NCBI RefSeq assembly: GCF_029369745.1
Contig: NZ_CP120210.1
Span: 5,456,001-5,520,000 of the forward strand
Direction: 5' to 3'
Length of the DNA: 64,000 bases
DNA from: Amycolatopsis sp. QT-25
GTDB lineage: Bacteria > Actinomycetota > Actinomycetes > Mycobacteriales > Pseudonocardiaceae
In this document: piece after piece, positions 52,045 through 60,934 of the stretch
Layout: each line of letters begins with the position of its first letter
Position numbering within the stretch: the stretch's first letter is position 1
Made by a program: the position numbers and the translations under genes
Notes under the pieces: generated by a model
What the model saw: the letters and a program-made list of their open reading frames with translations, nothing else
Told to the model about the DNA's origin: nothing
Database searches by the model: none

Positions 52045-52820
52045 GTAGCACTCCTTTGGATTCCTGCTGCCGACTTCGGTCAATGGTGAACTCACGTCCC
52101 GGATCTAGCCAGCGGAGACCGCGGCCGGTGCGCACCACGCAATTCCGCACCGTGCCCGGAAAACCGCAGCCGTCAAAACAAACGGAAGTTTCGCGTGAAC
52201 ATCGGAACGCCTGTCCCGCACCGGCGCACACAGCGCGTGTTCAGGACACCTGATCGAGGGAGCCGGCGTCACCGTTCAGTGGGAAGTTCACGCTTTCTTG
52301 GCGCATGGTGCCCCGCCGACAACCGGCGAGCGCGTATCCTGCTTTCACTCTTCGGCGCTGTTTGGCGGCGAATCACCCGGGTAATCAATGACGCTTTGCC
52401 GCGATCTCGAAACACACTCTTAAGCATGGCAATGCCGAGTGGACTACTCGCACCGAAATGCGGCGCTGACCTGAACCCGCCCGCCGGGCACGCGCCGGGG
52501 CGTCCCTTCGGGAAATCGAGGCCCGCGTTCGCCGTTTCCGGTCGCGACAATCACGTCCTCGTTCCGCGCCGGACCGCCCGATAGGAACACGCATATTCTC
52601 CGTCCGGCCCTTTCGCCCGCGATGCGTTGTACCGCAATGGGGTTGCGCCGACCTGGAAAACCACGGCTCCGGTAGTACCGAACGGGTGTCATGCCTCGAC
52701 GAGTCTTTTCCTCGACACGGATCCGGGTAATGTCGTTGAGCGGGCGGACATCCTGCCCGAGTCGATTCTCGTGACTCAGTTCGCGTAGGTATAACCCAGC
52801 TCGAAAGGATCACAATAATC
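52045..52820. other. Long intergenic region, locally less GC-rich
   Basis: Around 52300-52440 the GC content is visibly lower than in the neighbours. Open frames exist on both strands but none has a ribosome site or protein-like composition. It may hold promoters or an unseen small RNA. A GAAAGGA ribosome site for the next gene is at its right end. Confidence 0.4.
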
Positions 52821-53564
52821 ATGACTGAAATGCGCCGGTGGGCGCTCGCGGCGGCGGCGGCCGTTCCACTTACTCTCGGCTTCTCCGGAGTCGCGGTGGC
52901 CGGCACCGACCACGGCCCCGGCACGATCGGCAGTTCCGCTACTTCCGTGACCTACGCCGGTATCGGCGGCGCCGGGACGGTCGACAGCGCGTGGAGTGCC
53001 GACCACCACGGGAACCAGTGGTCCGAAGAGAAGGCCGTGCTGGCCGGGCCGATGGGTGCCGTGGTGATGCACCACGAAGAGTCCGACATCGACACGGACG
53101 AGGACGACTGGTCCGGCTACGACAAGCCGGGGCGTCCGACGTACGGTCACGGAAAGCGGCCGGTGGCCCACACCGCTGACGAGGTGTCGATCGCGAAGCA
53201 TCGCCCCGCGACGATCCGCCCGGACCGGGAAACCCGTCCGGCGCACGTCGCCTACACCGCGTCCCTCAAGACCGCCGACGAGGACGGTGCGACGTCGTCG
53301 CAGGTGGCCAGCCACGCGAGCGACAACCACGCCGTGTACGAGTCCAGCGATCTGGCCGCCGGGCCGGACGGGGCGGTGTCCGAAGGCGTGAAGGCCGTCG
53401 CCGTGCCGCAGTACACGAGCTACGACAAGTGGTACACCGCCGCCGACGAGGACGGCGCGATCGTCCACGAGGTGAGCGCCGTGGCCGACGCGACCGACTG
53501 GTCCGGAAACCACAAGCACCACAAGCACCACAATCACAAGCACCACTCGTACGACCGCCGATGA
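52821..53564 (+). CDS. Secreted repeat protein with His-rich tail
   Basis: 247 residues. Signal peptide RWALAAAAAVPLTLGFSGVA, cleavage after VAG. The mature part has diverged repeats of the form A(A/G)(D/P)(E/M/D)GA followed by xxHE/SQVA (AGPMGAVVMHHEES; TADEDGATSSQVAS; AGPDGAVSEGVKA; AADEDGAIVHEVSA). The C-terminus is HKHHKHHNHKHH, a likely metal-binding tail. No family recognised. A terminator hairpin follows. Confidence 0.8.
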   Translation: MTEMRRWALAAAAAVPLTLGFSGVAVAGTDHGPGTIGSSATSVTYAGIGGAGTVDSAWSADHHGNQWSEEKAVLAGPMGAVVMHHEESDIDTDEDDWSGYDKPGRPTYGHGKRPVAHTADEVSIAKHRPATIRPDRETRPAHVAYTASLKTADEDGATSSQVASHASDNHAVYESSDLAAGPDGAVSEGVKAVAVPQYTSYDKWYTAADEDGAIVHEVSAVADATDWSGNHKHHKHHNHKHHSYDRR

Positions 53565-53570
53565 ATCGGT

Positions 53571-53598
53571 GGGCCGGACCGCCTCGGCGGTCCGGCCC
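53571..53598 (+). terminator. Intrinsic terminator
   Basis: Perfect 13-bp arms (53571-53583, 53586-53598) with a 2-nt centre, 6 bp past the stop. Confidence 0.75.
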
Positions 53599-53697
53599 CC
53601 ACCGAAGGCCCGGATTCGCGACGACGAACCCGATGCCGACACCAGCGATTCTCCCTGGACGGAGTCGCCGCGGAAGGGCCGCAGCCCGGCAAGGAAG

Positions 53698-54069
53698 TCA
53701 GCCGGGCCAGGCTTCGGCTTCCGCGGTCAAGGCCGTCGTGATCTCGATTTCTCCCGAGCGCACCCGCCACGCCAGTGAGCCCTGCCGGGGTTCGAGGAGC
53801 AGCCAGCCGGCGACATCGTCGTCCGTGTAGCAAGGGCTTTCCCTGTCACCGATGCCCAGCGCCTCGAAGTACTGCCGGGCGGCCCACGTCTCGGCGACCC
53901 ATCTTCGAGCCCATCGGACGACGATGCGGGCGAGGTCGTTGCGGCCGTCGGCCGGATGAACGAGGCGATCGCCTGCCACACAGACCAGACGCGAGGTGAA
54001 GGCCGCACCCACGGGTGCGGCCATTAGTCGGTTGTTCACTTTTCCCCTGGCTCCACCGGAGTGGGCCAT
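53698..54069 (-). CDS. Hypothetical protein
   Basis: 123 residues from an ATG with AAAGGA upstream. RLVCVAGDRLVHPADGRNDL, RWARRWVAETWAARQYFEAL and TDDDVAGWLLLEPRQGSLAW suggest a soluble alpha/beta protein. No family recognised. Confidence 0.65.
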   Translation of the reverse strand: MAHSGGARGKVNNRLMAAPVGAAFTSRLVCVAGDRLVHPADGRNDLARIVVRWARRWVAETWAARQYFEALGIGDRESPCYTDDDVAGWLLLEPRQGSLAWRVRSGEIEITTALTAEAEAWPG

Positions 54070-54550
54070 ATGTCCTTTCGGAAGTGTTTCAGTGCGCGAA
54101 CACGGAAGGCCGGCCGGATGACAACCGCTGACACGGCCTACACTTCCACGGCTCCTGGTTGAACCGGGGATCACTCTAGTGAACGAGGCCCGCGCGCGTA
54201 ACCCTCGATCCGGCGAATACCGCGATTCGCGTACCGATTCCTTCTGACGGGTGTTTTCGGCAAGGAAATCTTTACTCGACGAAAATGTCATGCCGACAAC
54301 CGACACGATCGAGTGGGGTCCGGCGCAGATGCGCGTCGTCGATCGCCACTTTCCGTAGTGCTTCGGGCGGCGGTCCTGGCTCACGCAATGCTACGGGGCT
54401 TGAGTAGATCGGGAAACCTTGCTTCCTGTCGTTGCCGACGCAACCTGGGCGGCGTCCCTCAGAGTGAGCCTTCCCCCGGTCGGCTCCGGGGGCCGTGAGT
54501 GGCGATTCGGGGTATCGAGGGGTAAGGCAACGTGTCGCTTGGGCGGCAAG

Positions 54551-54603
54551 TCCGTGAAGGCCTCCTTGAGGGACCTAGGATCCCTCAAGGAGGCCTTCAC
54601 GGA
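54551..54603. repeat. Perfect 23-bp inverted repeat (possible dispersed palindrome)
   Basis: Arms at 54551-54573 and 54581-54603 are perfectly complementary, with a CCTAGGA centre. The core CCTTGAGG recurs in the lsr2 terminator at 14342. It is in the middle of an 826-bp gap (54070-54896) with no supported gene, away from any gene end. It may be a dispersed palindromic repeat. Confidence 0.7.
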
Positions 54604-54896
54604 CCTCAAGACCGGCGCGGGCGTCACAGTCCATAAGGAAAGGAAAGCTGAAGGGCGGCGTCCGCGGAGCGGCACCGGAATGGGCCGAGAGGTGGTAGGT
54701 ACACCGAACGAGTACTTCCTTGTTTCCGGCACCTGCGTCGCGCTCACTCGTCAGTATTGCTTTCCCGGTATCGCGTCACCGGCATGGCCCTGGCCTCCTA
54801 GGATATGACCATTCCGTGGTCGAACACCGGGCCTCGCTTCTTCGAGCCGCCCGGGTCCATGGCGACCCATCACTTCGGCCTGCGGGGGACATCGCG

Positions 54897-55481
54897 ATGA
54901 ACATCCTGGTGCTGGACAGCCGGCGCGAACCGCGTGACCGCATGGCCCGTCTGCTCATGACCGTGCCGGGAGTGGCGCGTGTCGGTGCCGCCGCGAGCAG
55001 TACGGACCTCGTGGGCAAGTTCCGCTTCCTGCCCGCGGACCTGGTCTTCCTGAGCGTGCGCATGCCCTCCGAGGTGCTGGTGGAGACGATCAGGAAGCTG
55101 TCGACGGCGTCCCGCGGGACAAGAGTGATCGTGTACGGCCCGCCGGAGTCCGAAGAACGCGTCGCCGCCGCGATCAAAGCGGGAGCCGTCGGCTTCCTGT
55201 CCTGCGAAGCGAGCACCACGAACGCGCTCGGCTCCGGCCGAGGGCCGCATTCCCTGCCACTTCCGCGAACCGCGGCGGAGCAGGGGTTCAGCTTGTCGAA
55301 ACGCGAGCTGGAAGTACTGCGTGGAATGAGTCTCGGGAAGACCAACGGCGAGATCGGCGGTGATCTGCAGCTGTCCGAGGACACGGTGAAAACCCACGCC
55401 CAGCGGTTGTTCCGCAAGCTTTCCGCCACCGACCGCGCCCATGCGGTCGTCCAAGGCATGCGCCGGAACCTCATCGACTGA
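54897..55481 (+). CDS. Atypical LuxR-type response regulator
   Basis: 194 residues, ATG with a weak GGGGGA upstream. Receiver-like N-terminus (MNILVLDSRREPRDRM), but the phospho-acceptor position reads DLVFLSVRMP, with Ser where Asp is normal. The C-terminal LuxR/GerE helix-turn-helix is intact (LSKRELEVLRGMSLGKTNGE, LSEDTVKTHAQRLFRKL). It probably works without phosphorylation, perhaps by ligand binding. No kinase gene is adjacent. Confidence 0.85.
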   Translation: MNILVLDSRREPRDRMARLLMTVPGVARVGAAASSTDLVGKFRFLPADLVFLSVRMPSEVLVETIRKLSTASRGTRVIVYGPPESEERVAAAIKAGAVGFLSCEASTTNALGSGRGPHSLPLPRTAAEQGFSLSKRELEVLRGMSLGKTNGEIGGDLQLSEDTVKTHAQRLFRKLSATDRAHAVVQGMRRNLID

Positions 55482-55598
55482 AGAGTCTCGCCTCCTCGTG
55501 TCCGCCGTCCGATCCGGGAAGGGCTTCGCCTGCCGTCCTGGACCGGGGTCATGGCCGGGCTGGTGGGGTCGGGCGAACACCCCGGCCCGGTGAGAGTG

Positions 55599-56756
55599 TC
55601 AGGTCCGCTGGGGGGTGACGGGGCAGACGCCCGCGGCGAGCCATTTCTCCCGGAGGTCCGTCGGGATGGTCAGGGCGGTGGCTTGTCCGTTGGTGAGAGT
55701 GCGAACGCTGCCGCCGAGCAGGAGGTTGCTCGCCTTGTCGAGCACCACCGTGGCCACCCGGCTGTGGTCCTCGGATCGTTCCAGCAACCGCATGGCCCGT
55801 ACGCCCGCGCCGACGGCACGCCCCCAGCCCCGTGACCGTGGCACCTCGAGCCAGTCGGCGACGTCTTCGGTGACCACTTGGCGGACCATCGCGGCGACCA
55901 CACCGTCGAAGGCCTTGCCGGGCACCATCTTTTCGTACAGGCGCAGGAGGTTACGCGTCAGCTCGATGCCTTCGGCGGAGGGACCGTAGCTCGTCTCGAC
56001 GAGTCCGGCGTTCAGTTCTTGGGCCTCTCGCAGTGTTTCGGGCATCGCTTCGGCGGGGATGCCGAGCATCGCGCCCGTCACCCGCCAGACATGGTAGTAA
56101 TCCTCGGCCTCACGGTCGGTCACCGTGACGCCCATCCGCCGCATCCCGTCGATGACCTGCACCGAAAAGATCAGCAGTGCTCCCAGCATGTCCTGCTGAC
56201 ACAGCGGGACGCCGTCCGCCTCGACGTCCCATTCACCTGACCGGGTGATGAAGTACCGGACGGCGGCGTGGATCAGCCGGGTCTTCTGGATCGTGGGCAC
56301 GAAGCCGCCGCCGGAACCGAACGGGTCGGGACCCATGAGGTTCAGCACGAACTGGGAGGTCTCCGACAGCCGGCGGTGCGGCTGATTGAGCCGGTGGGTC
56401 AGCGACAGCACGCGGGACGGCCGGGGTTGGGCATAGCAGTTCACCATCGCCCCGAACGACAGCACCGAGGCGACGTGCATCCCATCGTCCACGAAGAACT
56501 CGTACGCCGCCGCGACCCGTTCGAGATCCGCCCACTCCGGCGGGGCGTCGGTCTCGATCAGGTACCGGCGCACCGATTCCGGCAGATTCTCCGGAATGGG
56601 CTGGTCGTTGTCCCTGAATTGCGCCAGGACCTCGTTCACCGCGCTCGTCCGCCCGTCGGCCACCACCTCGGCGACGACGGCATCGGCGAGCGGATCACCT
56701 TGGTATTTCAGCTTTTCCAGGGCGGTGAGCCCCGGTGGCTCGAGCGTTTCCGACAT
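55599..56756 (-). CDS. DUF2236/MpaB-family oxygenase (Lcp-like)
   Basis: 385 residues from ATG. All-helical family with RRLSETSQFVLNLMGPDPFG and KTRLIHAAVRYFITRSGEW, whose R...T and H residues match the haem-binding region of rubber oxygenase Lcp and relatives. LGIPAEAMPETLREAQEL is another family segment. No signal peptide is evident. The substrate is unknown. Confidence 0.8.
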   Translation of the reverse strand: MSETLEPPGLTALEKLKYQGDPLADAVVAEVVADGRTSAVNEVLAQFRDNDQPIPENLPESVRRYLIETDAPPEWADLERVAAAYEFFVDDGMHVASVLSFGAMVNCYAQPRPSRVLSLTHRLNQPHRRLSETSQFVLNLMGPDPFGSGGGFVPTIQKTRLIHAAVRYFITRSGEWDVEADGVPLCQQDMLGALLIFSVQVIDGMRRMGVTVTDREAEDYYHVWRVTGAMLGIPAEAMPETLREAQELNAGLVETSYGPSAEGIELTRNLLRLYEKMVPGKAFDGVVAAMVRQVVTEDVADWLEVPRSRGWGRAVGAGVRAMRLLERSEDHSRVATVVLDKASNLLLGGSVRTLTNGQATALTIPTDLREKWLAAGVCPVTPQRT

Positions 56757-57106
56757 CGGATCAGCCTCGTCCACGCCGGAATGCCCCGCTAGCGCCGTCC
56801 GGGGAAAGCTCGCACTCGATCTGATGGCGGCCGCGCTCGCTGTCCGTGACTTCGTACGAGAGGAGAGCGGCAGGCAACAGTGCGGCCAGGTCCGTCGCAC
56901 TCAGTCGACCGTGGCCTCGATGTGGGATGAACTGGAGGGCGAGGACGTCTTTCGGGGGTGAGGGTGCTGATCCCGGCCTCGGTGGCGATCAACGTCGGTA
57001 AGGACCGCTATCCGGTGGTAGCGCGCGCCGAGATCTCCGCGGCGAACTGCGGGTGCCTGCCGAAGGCTTCTCTCACGCGCAGGGCCAGGGTCGTGCTGCG
57101 CCGTGC
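56757..57106. other. Possible wreck of a leftward gene
   Basis: Fragments on the minus strand look protein-like in different frames: LALRVREAFGRHPQFAAEIS near 57090-57020, and SATDLAALLPAALLSYEVTD then SERGRHQIECELSPDG near 56890-56790. They lack a start and are separated by frame changes. A degraded gene is possible but unproven. Confidence 0.3.
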
Positions 57107-57507
57107 CTGACAAGGTGAAAAGCCTTCGGCTCGGCGTTCGGGTCCGGCCCGACCGGGATGCACCGCCGGCGCATTTCCCGCAGCCCGCTCTGGCGCAGGA
57201 GAAGGTCATGTTCCAGGGATACACCATCTATGGCCAGTATCTGTACACACTGGACGGTACGGGCCACGAGGATCCCGCCGACATCGATTCCCACGTCACG
57301 TGCGTCGACATGAACACCGGCAAGGTGAAGAGCCGCGCGCTGACCAAGGCGGGGAAGTCGCTGGTGTTCCGTGAGCCGGAGCGACTCGGGATCTACCGGA
57401 GCCTGGCCGGCGAGACCCGGTTGTACCTGGGTTCCGGTTCGCGCAGCGGCATGGGCAAGGTCAACCGCTACGCGAACCTGTTCGACGAGAACGTCCTCAT
57501 CGACTGA
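57107..57507 (+). pseudogene. 5'-truncated teichoic-acid/baseplate-type secreted protein
   Basis: The last 130 codons of a beta-propeller-like family often annotated as teichoic acid biosynthesis protein C or phage baseplate protein: FQGYTIYGQYLYTLDGTGHE, HVTCVDMNTGKVKSRALTKA, LVFREPERLGIYR, RYANLFDENVLID. Full members have several hundred residues and a signal peptide. Here neither the N-terminal part nor a ribosome site is present. Confidence 0.6.
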
Positions 57508-57529
57508 GCCGGGTGGAGCGGCCGAGTGC

Positions 57530-58162
57530 TCAGTGCCCGCGGGCGATCCACTCGGCCAGATGGGGCGCTTCGGTGCCGATGGTGGTGGGATCGCCGTGTC
57601 CGGTGTGGACCTTCGTGTCCTCGGGCAAGGCGAAGAGCCGTTCCCTGATGGAGGAAATGATCGTCGGGAAGTCGGAGAAGGAGCGCCCCGTCGCGCCGGG
57701 ACCGCCCGCGAAGAGCGTGTCCCCGGAGAAGAGCGTTTTGGCTTCGGGAAGGTGCAGGCAAATCGATCCGGGCGAGTGACCCGGTGTGTGCACGACTTCG
57801 AGGTCCGTGCCGGCGACGGCGATCCGCTCGCCGTCCTCCGTGTCCCGGAACCGGCGGCCGGGGTGGGTCATCTCCCACAGCTTCCGGTCACCGGGATGCA
57901 GCACGACCGGGGCGTGCAGGTGTTCGCTCAGCTGCGGAGCGACGGTGACGTGGTCGTTGTGCCCGTGGGTGCAGACGACGGCGACCACGGCACGGCCGCC
58001 CACGGCTTCGGCGATGGTCTTCTCGTCGTGCGCGGCGTCCACGATCACGACCTCGTCGTCGTCCCCGACGAGCCAGACGTTGTTGTCGACGTCCCAGCTC
58101 CCGCCGTCGAGTTCGAAGACCCCGGCGGTGACGACGCGTTCGATCCGCAGCTTCCCGCTCAC
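57530..58162 (-). CDS. MBL-fold metallo-hydrolase partner of MscR
   Basis: 210 residues from GTG overlapping the mscR stop (GTGA). Metallo-beta-lactamase signature VVCTHGHNDHV, then HTPGHSPGSICLHLP, LFSGDTLFAGG and the late HTGHGDPTTIG. This glyoxalase-II-like hydrolase habitually follows mscR and probably cleaves the mycothiol thioester made by the dehydrogenase. Confidence 0.9.
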   Translation of the reverse strand: MSGKLRIERVVTAGVFELDGGSWDVDNNVWLVGDDDEVVIVDAAHDEKTIAEAVGGRAVVAVVCTHGHNDHVTVAPQLSEHLHAPVVLHPGDRKLWEMTHPGRRFRDTEDGERIAVAGTDLEVVHTPGHSPGSICLHLPEAKTLFSGDTLFAGGPGATGRSFSDFPTIISSIRERLFALPEDTKVHTGHGDPTTIGTEAPHLAEWIARGH

Positions 58163-59244
58163 AGGATCACCACCGAACGCAGCACCTCGCCGGCGTGCAT
58201 GGCGCCGAAGGCCTTCTCGACACCGTCGAGCGGGATCCGCTCGGTCACGAACCGCTCCAGCGGCAACCGGCCCTGCAGGTACAGGTCGATCAGCATCGGG
58301 AAGTCCCGCTCCGGCAGGCAATCGCCGTACCAGGACGATTTCAGCGCGCCACCGCGGGAGAAGAAGTCGATCAGCGGCATCTCCAGGCGCATGTCCGGCG
58401 TCGGGACGCCGACCAGGACCACCGTGCCCGCCAGGTCACGGGCGTAGAAGGCCGCCTTCCACGTCTCCGGGCGGCCGACCGCGTCGATGACGACGTCGGC
58501 GCCGAAGCCGCCGGTCAGTTCCCGGATCGCGGCGACCGTGTCGGTGTCGGAGGCGTTGACGGTGTGGGTCGCGCCGAGTTCACGGGCCCACCCGAGTTTC
58601 CGCTCGTCACGGTCGACCGCGACGATGGTGCCCGCACCGGCCAGCCGGGCCCCGGCGACGGCGGCGTCGCCGACTCCCCCGCAGCCGATGACCGCGACCG
58701 AATCCCCGCGCCCGACGGCGCCGGTGTTGACCGCCGCGCCGAGCCCGGCCATCACGCCACAGCCGAGCAGGCCCGCGACGGCCGGGTCCGCGACGGGGTC
58801 GACCTTGGTGCACTGTCCGGCGTGGACGAGCGTCTTGTCCGCGAACGCGCCGATGCCCAGCGCCGGGGTCAGCTCGGTGCCGTCGGTCAGTGTCATCTTC
58901 TGTGCGGCGTTGAAGGTGTCGAAGCAGTACTGCGGGCGTCCGCGCTTGCAGGCTCGGCACCGACCGCACACCGCGCGCCAGTTGAGGACGACGAAATCCC
59001 CTGGCCGCACGGACTCCACACCGTCACCGACACTTTCCACGGTGCCCGCGGCCTCGTGACCGAGCAGGAACGGGAACTCGTCGTTGATGCCGCCGTCGCG
59101 GTAGGTCAGATCGGTGTGGCAGACCCCGCAGGCCGCGATCGACACGACGACCTCGCCGGGGCCTGGATCCGGGATCACGATGTCCGTCAGCTCCACCGGA
59201 GCGTTCCGGGACCGGGCGATCACTCCGCGTACCTGCTGTGGCAT
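58159..59244 (-). CDS. mscR: S-(hydroxymethyl)mycothiol dehydrogenase
   Basis: 361 residues, the usual family length. Zinc alcohol dehydrogenase with CGVCHTDLTYRDGGINDEFP, FLLGHEAAGTVESVGDG, structural zinc loop CGRCRACKRGRPQYC and NAD-binding GCGGVGDAAVAGARLAGAG. It oxidises the adduct of formaldehyde with mycothiol, the actinobacterial thiol, to a formate thioester. Coupling to the MBL hydrolase supports the assignment. The start is an ATG with AGG upstream. Confidence 0.92.
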   Translation of the reverse strand: MPQQVRGVIARSRNAPVELTDIVIPDPGPGEVVVSIAACGVCHTDLTYRDGGINDEFPFLLGHEAAGTVESVGDGVESVRPGDFVVLNWRAVCGRCRACKRGRPQYCFDTFNAAQKMTLTDGTELTPALGIGAFADKTLVHAGQCTKVDPVADPAVAGLLGCGVMAGLGAAVNTGAVGRGDSVAVIGCGGVGDAAVAGARLAGAGTIVAVDRDERKLGWARELGATHTVNASDTDTVAAIRELTGGFGADVVIDAVGRPETWKAAFYARDLAGTVVLVGVPTPDMRLEMPLIDFFSRGGALKSSWYGDCLPERDFPMLIDLYLQGRLPLERFVTERIPLDGVEKAFGAMHAGEVLRSVVIL

Positions 59245-59395
59245 TCCCTGTTTCCTCCGCCGTTCGGCAACACAGGCATGCGCACCGACGCATGCTTCAG
59301 GTGAGGCTAAGCCCGGAAGCCGCGGCAGCGACCTGGTCGTCGGTCCAGTGAATCCTGTCCTTTCGACCAGGCAAGTCGGCGGCTAGGCTCGCCGG

Positions 59396-60646
59396 ATGCC
59401 GGACTCCGCCGACCTGACCGCGCTGCGCGACGTCATCGAGGGACCGTTGCGCGAAATCGCCGACCGGTTCTCGCGCTTCCTCGCCGACGGCTGGCCGCAT
59501 CAGGCTCTGGTCGTCTTCACCCGGGAGTGCACCGGGCGGCCGCGCAAGGTCACCGGCGCCAGGGAGATCACCGACAAGATCACCATCGCCGAACTCGAAG
59601 CGCTCAAAGCGAGCGTGCCGCCCGGCCGTCAGGTGACCACGACGGCCACTCTCGGCGGCGCCACCCGGACGGTCTGGGCCGTGCAGGACCCGACCGGTTC
59701 CCTGCTCGCGCTCGTCCCCCGGTCGAGCCGGATCCGCTTCCCGCATCCCGCTTCCCTGGCCGAGGTCTTCGGTGTCGTCGCGACCTCGATCCGCCAGCAG
59801 GTGACCCAGGCCAGCCCCGACTACCTCGCCGAATCCCGCGCGGCCTCCAGCGAACGCGCCAGGACGATCGCCGAAATGGCCGCGGCGCACGAGACCGCGC
59901 TCGTCACGATCCTCACCACCCTGCGGTCCTCCCGGCTCGACGATCAGCGCGCCCGGCTCGCCGCGACCGACTCCGCCTCGGCCGCGCTGGTGGCGCTCCG
60001 GTCGGCGCAGAAGACCGATCTCGCCCAGTCCGAAGAACCCGTGCACACCGCGTTCGGCAGGCTGCGGCGGGAAATCCGGCAGATGCTGCGCCACCATGAC
60101 GCCCGGCTGGAGTTCGCCGCCCCGCCGAAGAACGGGCGGCCGATCCCCGGCGAGATCGCCCACGCCGCCCGCGCGATGACCCGCACGACGGTGCTCACCT
60201 TCACCAGCCAGCCCGAGCTGACCCGGCTCCGGGTCGCGTGGTCGGCCGACGGCACCGCGTTGCACCTCGACGTCCGCGACCAAGGATCGGGTGGTCTCGA
60301 CAGCACCGGCCTGCGCCTGCAACTCGACGGACGCGCGAAGACCCTCGGTGCCACCGTCCGGATCGACGCACTCGCCGACTGGGGAAGCCACGTCGCCATC
60401 AGCATCCCCTTCGAACCCGCCGCGAGCAGGACCGACGAGACGCTGCCGTCGAATCTCAACCGCCGCGAACTCGAAGTGCTGCGGCTGGTCGCGCGCGGGC
60501 AGCGCAACAAGTCCATCGCCGACACGCTCGGGATCACCGAAAGCACGGTCAAGTTCCACGTCACCGGCCTGCTGAAGAAACTGGACGTCGCCTCGCGCGG
60601 TGAAGCCGCGGCTTTGGCACTGAGCGCCGGAATCACCAACCTCTGA
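59396..60646 (+). CDS. LuxR-family transcriptional regulator
   Basis: 416 residues from ATG. A GAF/sensor-like N-terminal half precedes a helical segment (about 150-240). A histidine-kinase-like ATPase portion follows (TRLRVAWSADGTALHLDVRD, QGSGGLDSTGLRLQLD, WGSHVAISIPF). The C-terminal LuxR helix-turn-helix is RRELEVLRLVARGQRNKSIA, then TESTVKFHVTGLLKKLDV. It is divergent from mscR, so it might respond to aldehyde or redox stress (inference). Confidence 0.8.
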   Translation: MPDSADLTALRDVIEGPLREIADRFSRFLADGWPHQALVVFTRECTGRPRKVTGAREITDKITIAELEALKASVPPGRQVTTTATLGGATRTVWAVQDPTGSLLALVPRSSRIRFPHPASLAEVFGVVATSIRQQVTQASPDYLAESRAASSERARTIAEMAAAHETALVTILTTLRSSRLDDQRARLAATDSASAALVALRSAQKTDLAQSEEPVHTAFGRLRREIRQMLRHHDARLEFAAPPKNGRPIPGEIAHAARAMTRTTVLTFTSQPELTRLRVAWSADGTALHLDVRDQGSGGLDSTGLRLQLDGRAKTLGATVRIDALADWGSHVAISIPFEPAASRTDETLPSNLNRRELEVLRLVARGQRNKSIADTLGITESTVKFHVTGLLKKLDVASRGEAAALALSAGITNL

Positions 60647-60934
60647 GTCGCGACGACCCGAATGGTGTCCACACCCGGCTTCGTGCCGTCGTCGGTCATG
60701 CTCCGACACGGTGTCGATGTGGTTCTCGGCGATCCGCGTCAGCTCACCGGAGGCGGAAATCCGTGAAATCGCCATTCGCCCGGAGGCACAGAATTGTTCG
60801 TTTCGCAAATTCCGCCGAGGGCACACCATTCGACCGGCCGCAATGGTATCGGCAATGAAAACCGAATTTGACAGTGCCGCGGAATTTGCTTAATGTCGCC
60901 CGGGTTCCCGCCGATCGACCTCCGAAGGTGCGCA

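Noticed and set aside
52195..52584. Small frames in the 52.1-52.8 kb gap
   Set aside because: Composition and lack of ribosome sites do not support coding on either strand.
54419..54808. + strand 129-codon frame over the 23-bp palindrome
   Set aside because: The coding content derives from the palindrome; there is no ribosome site or recognisable protein.
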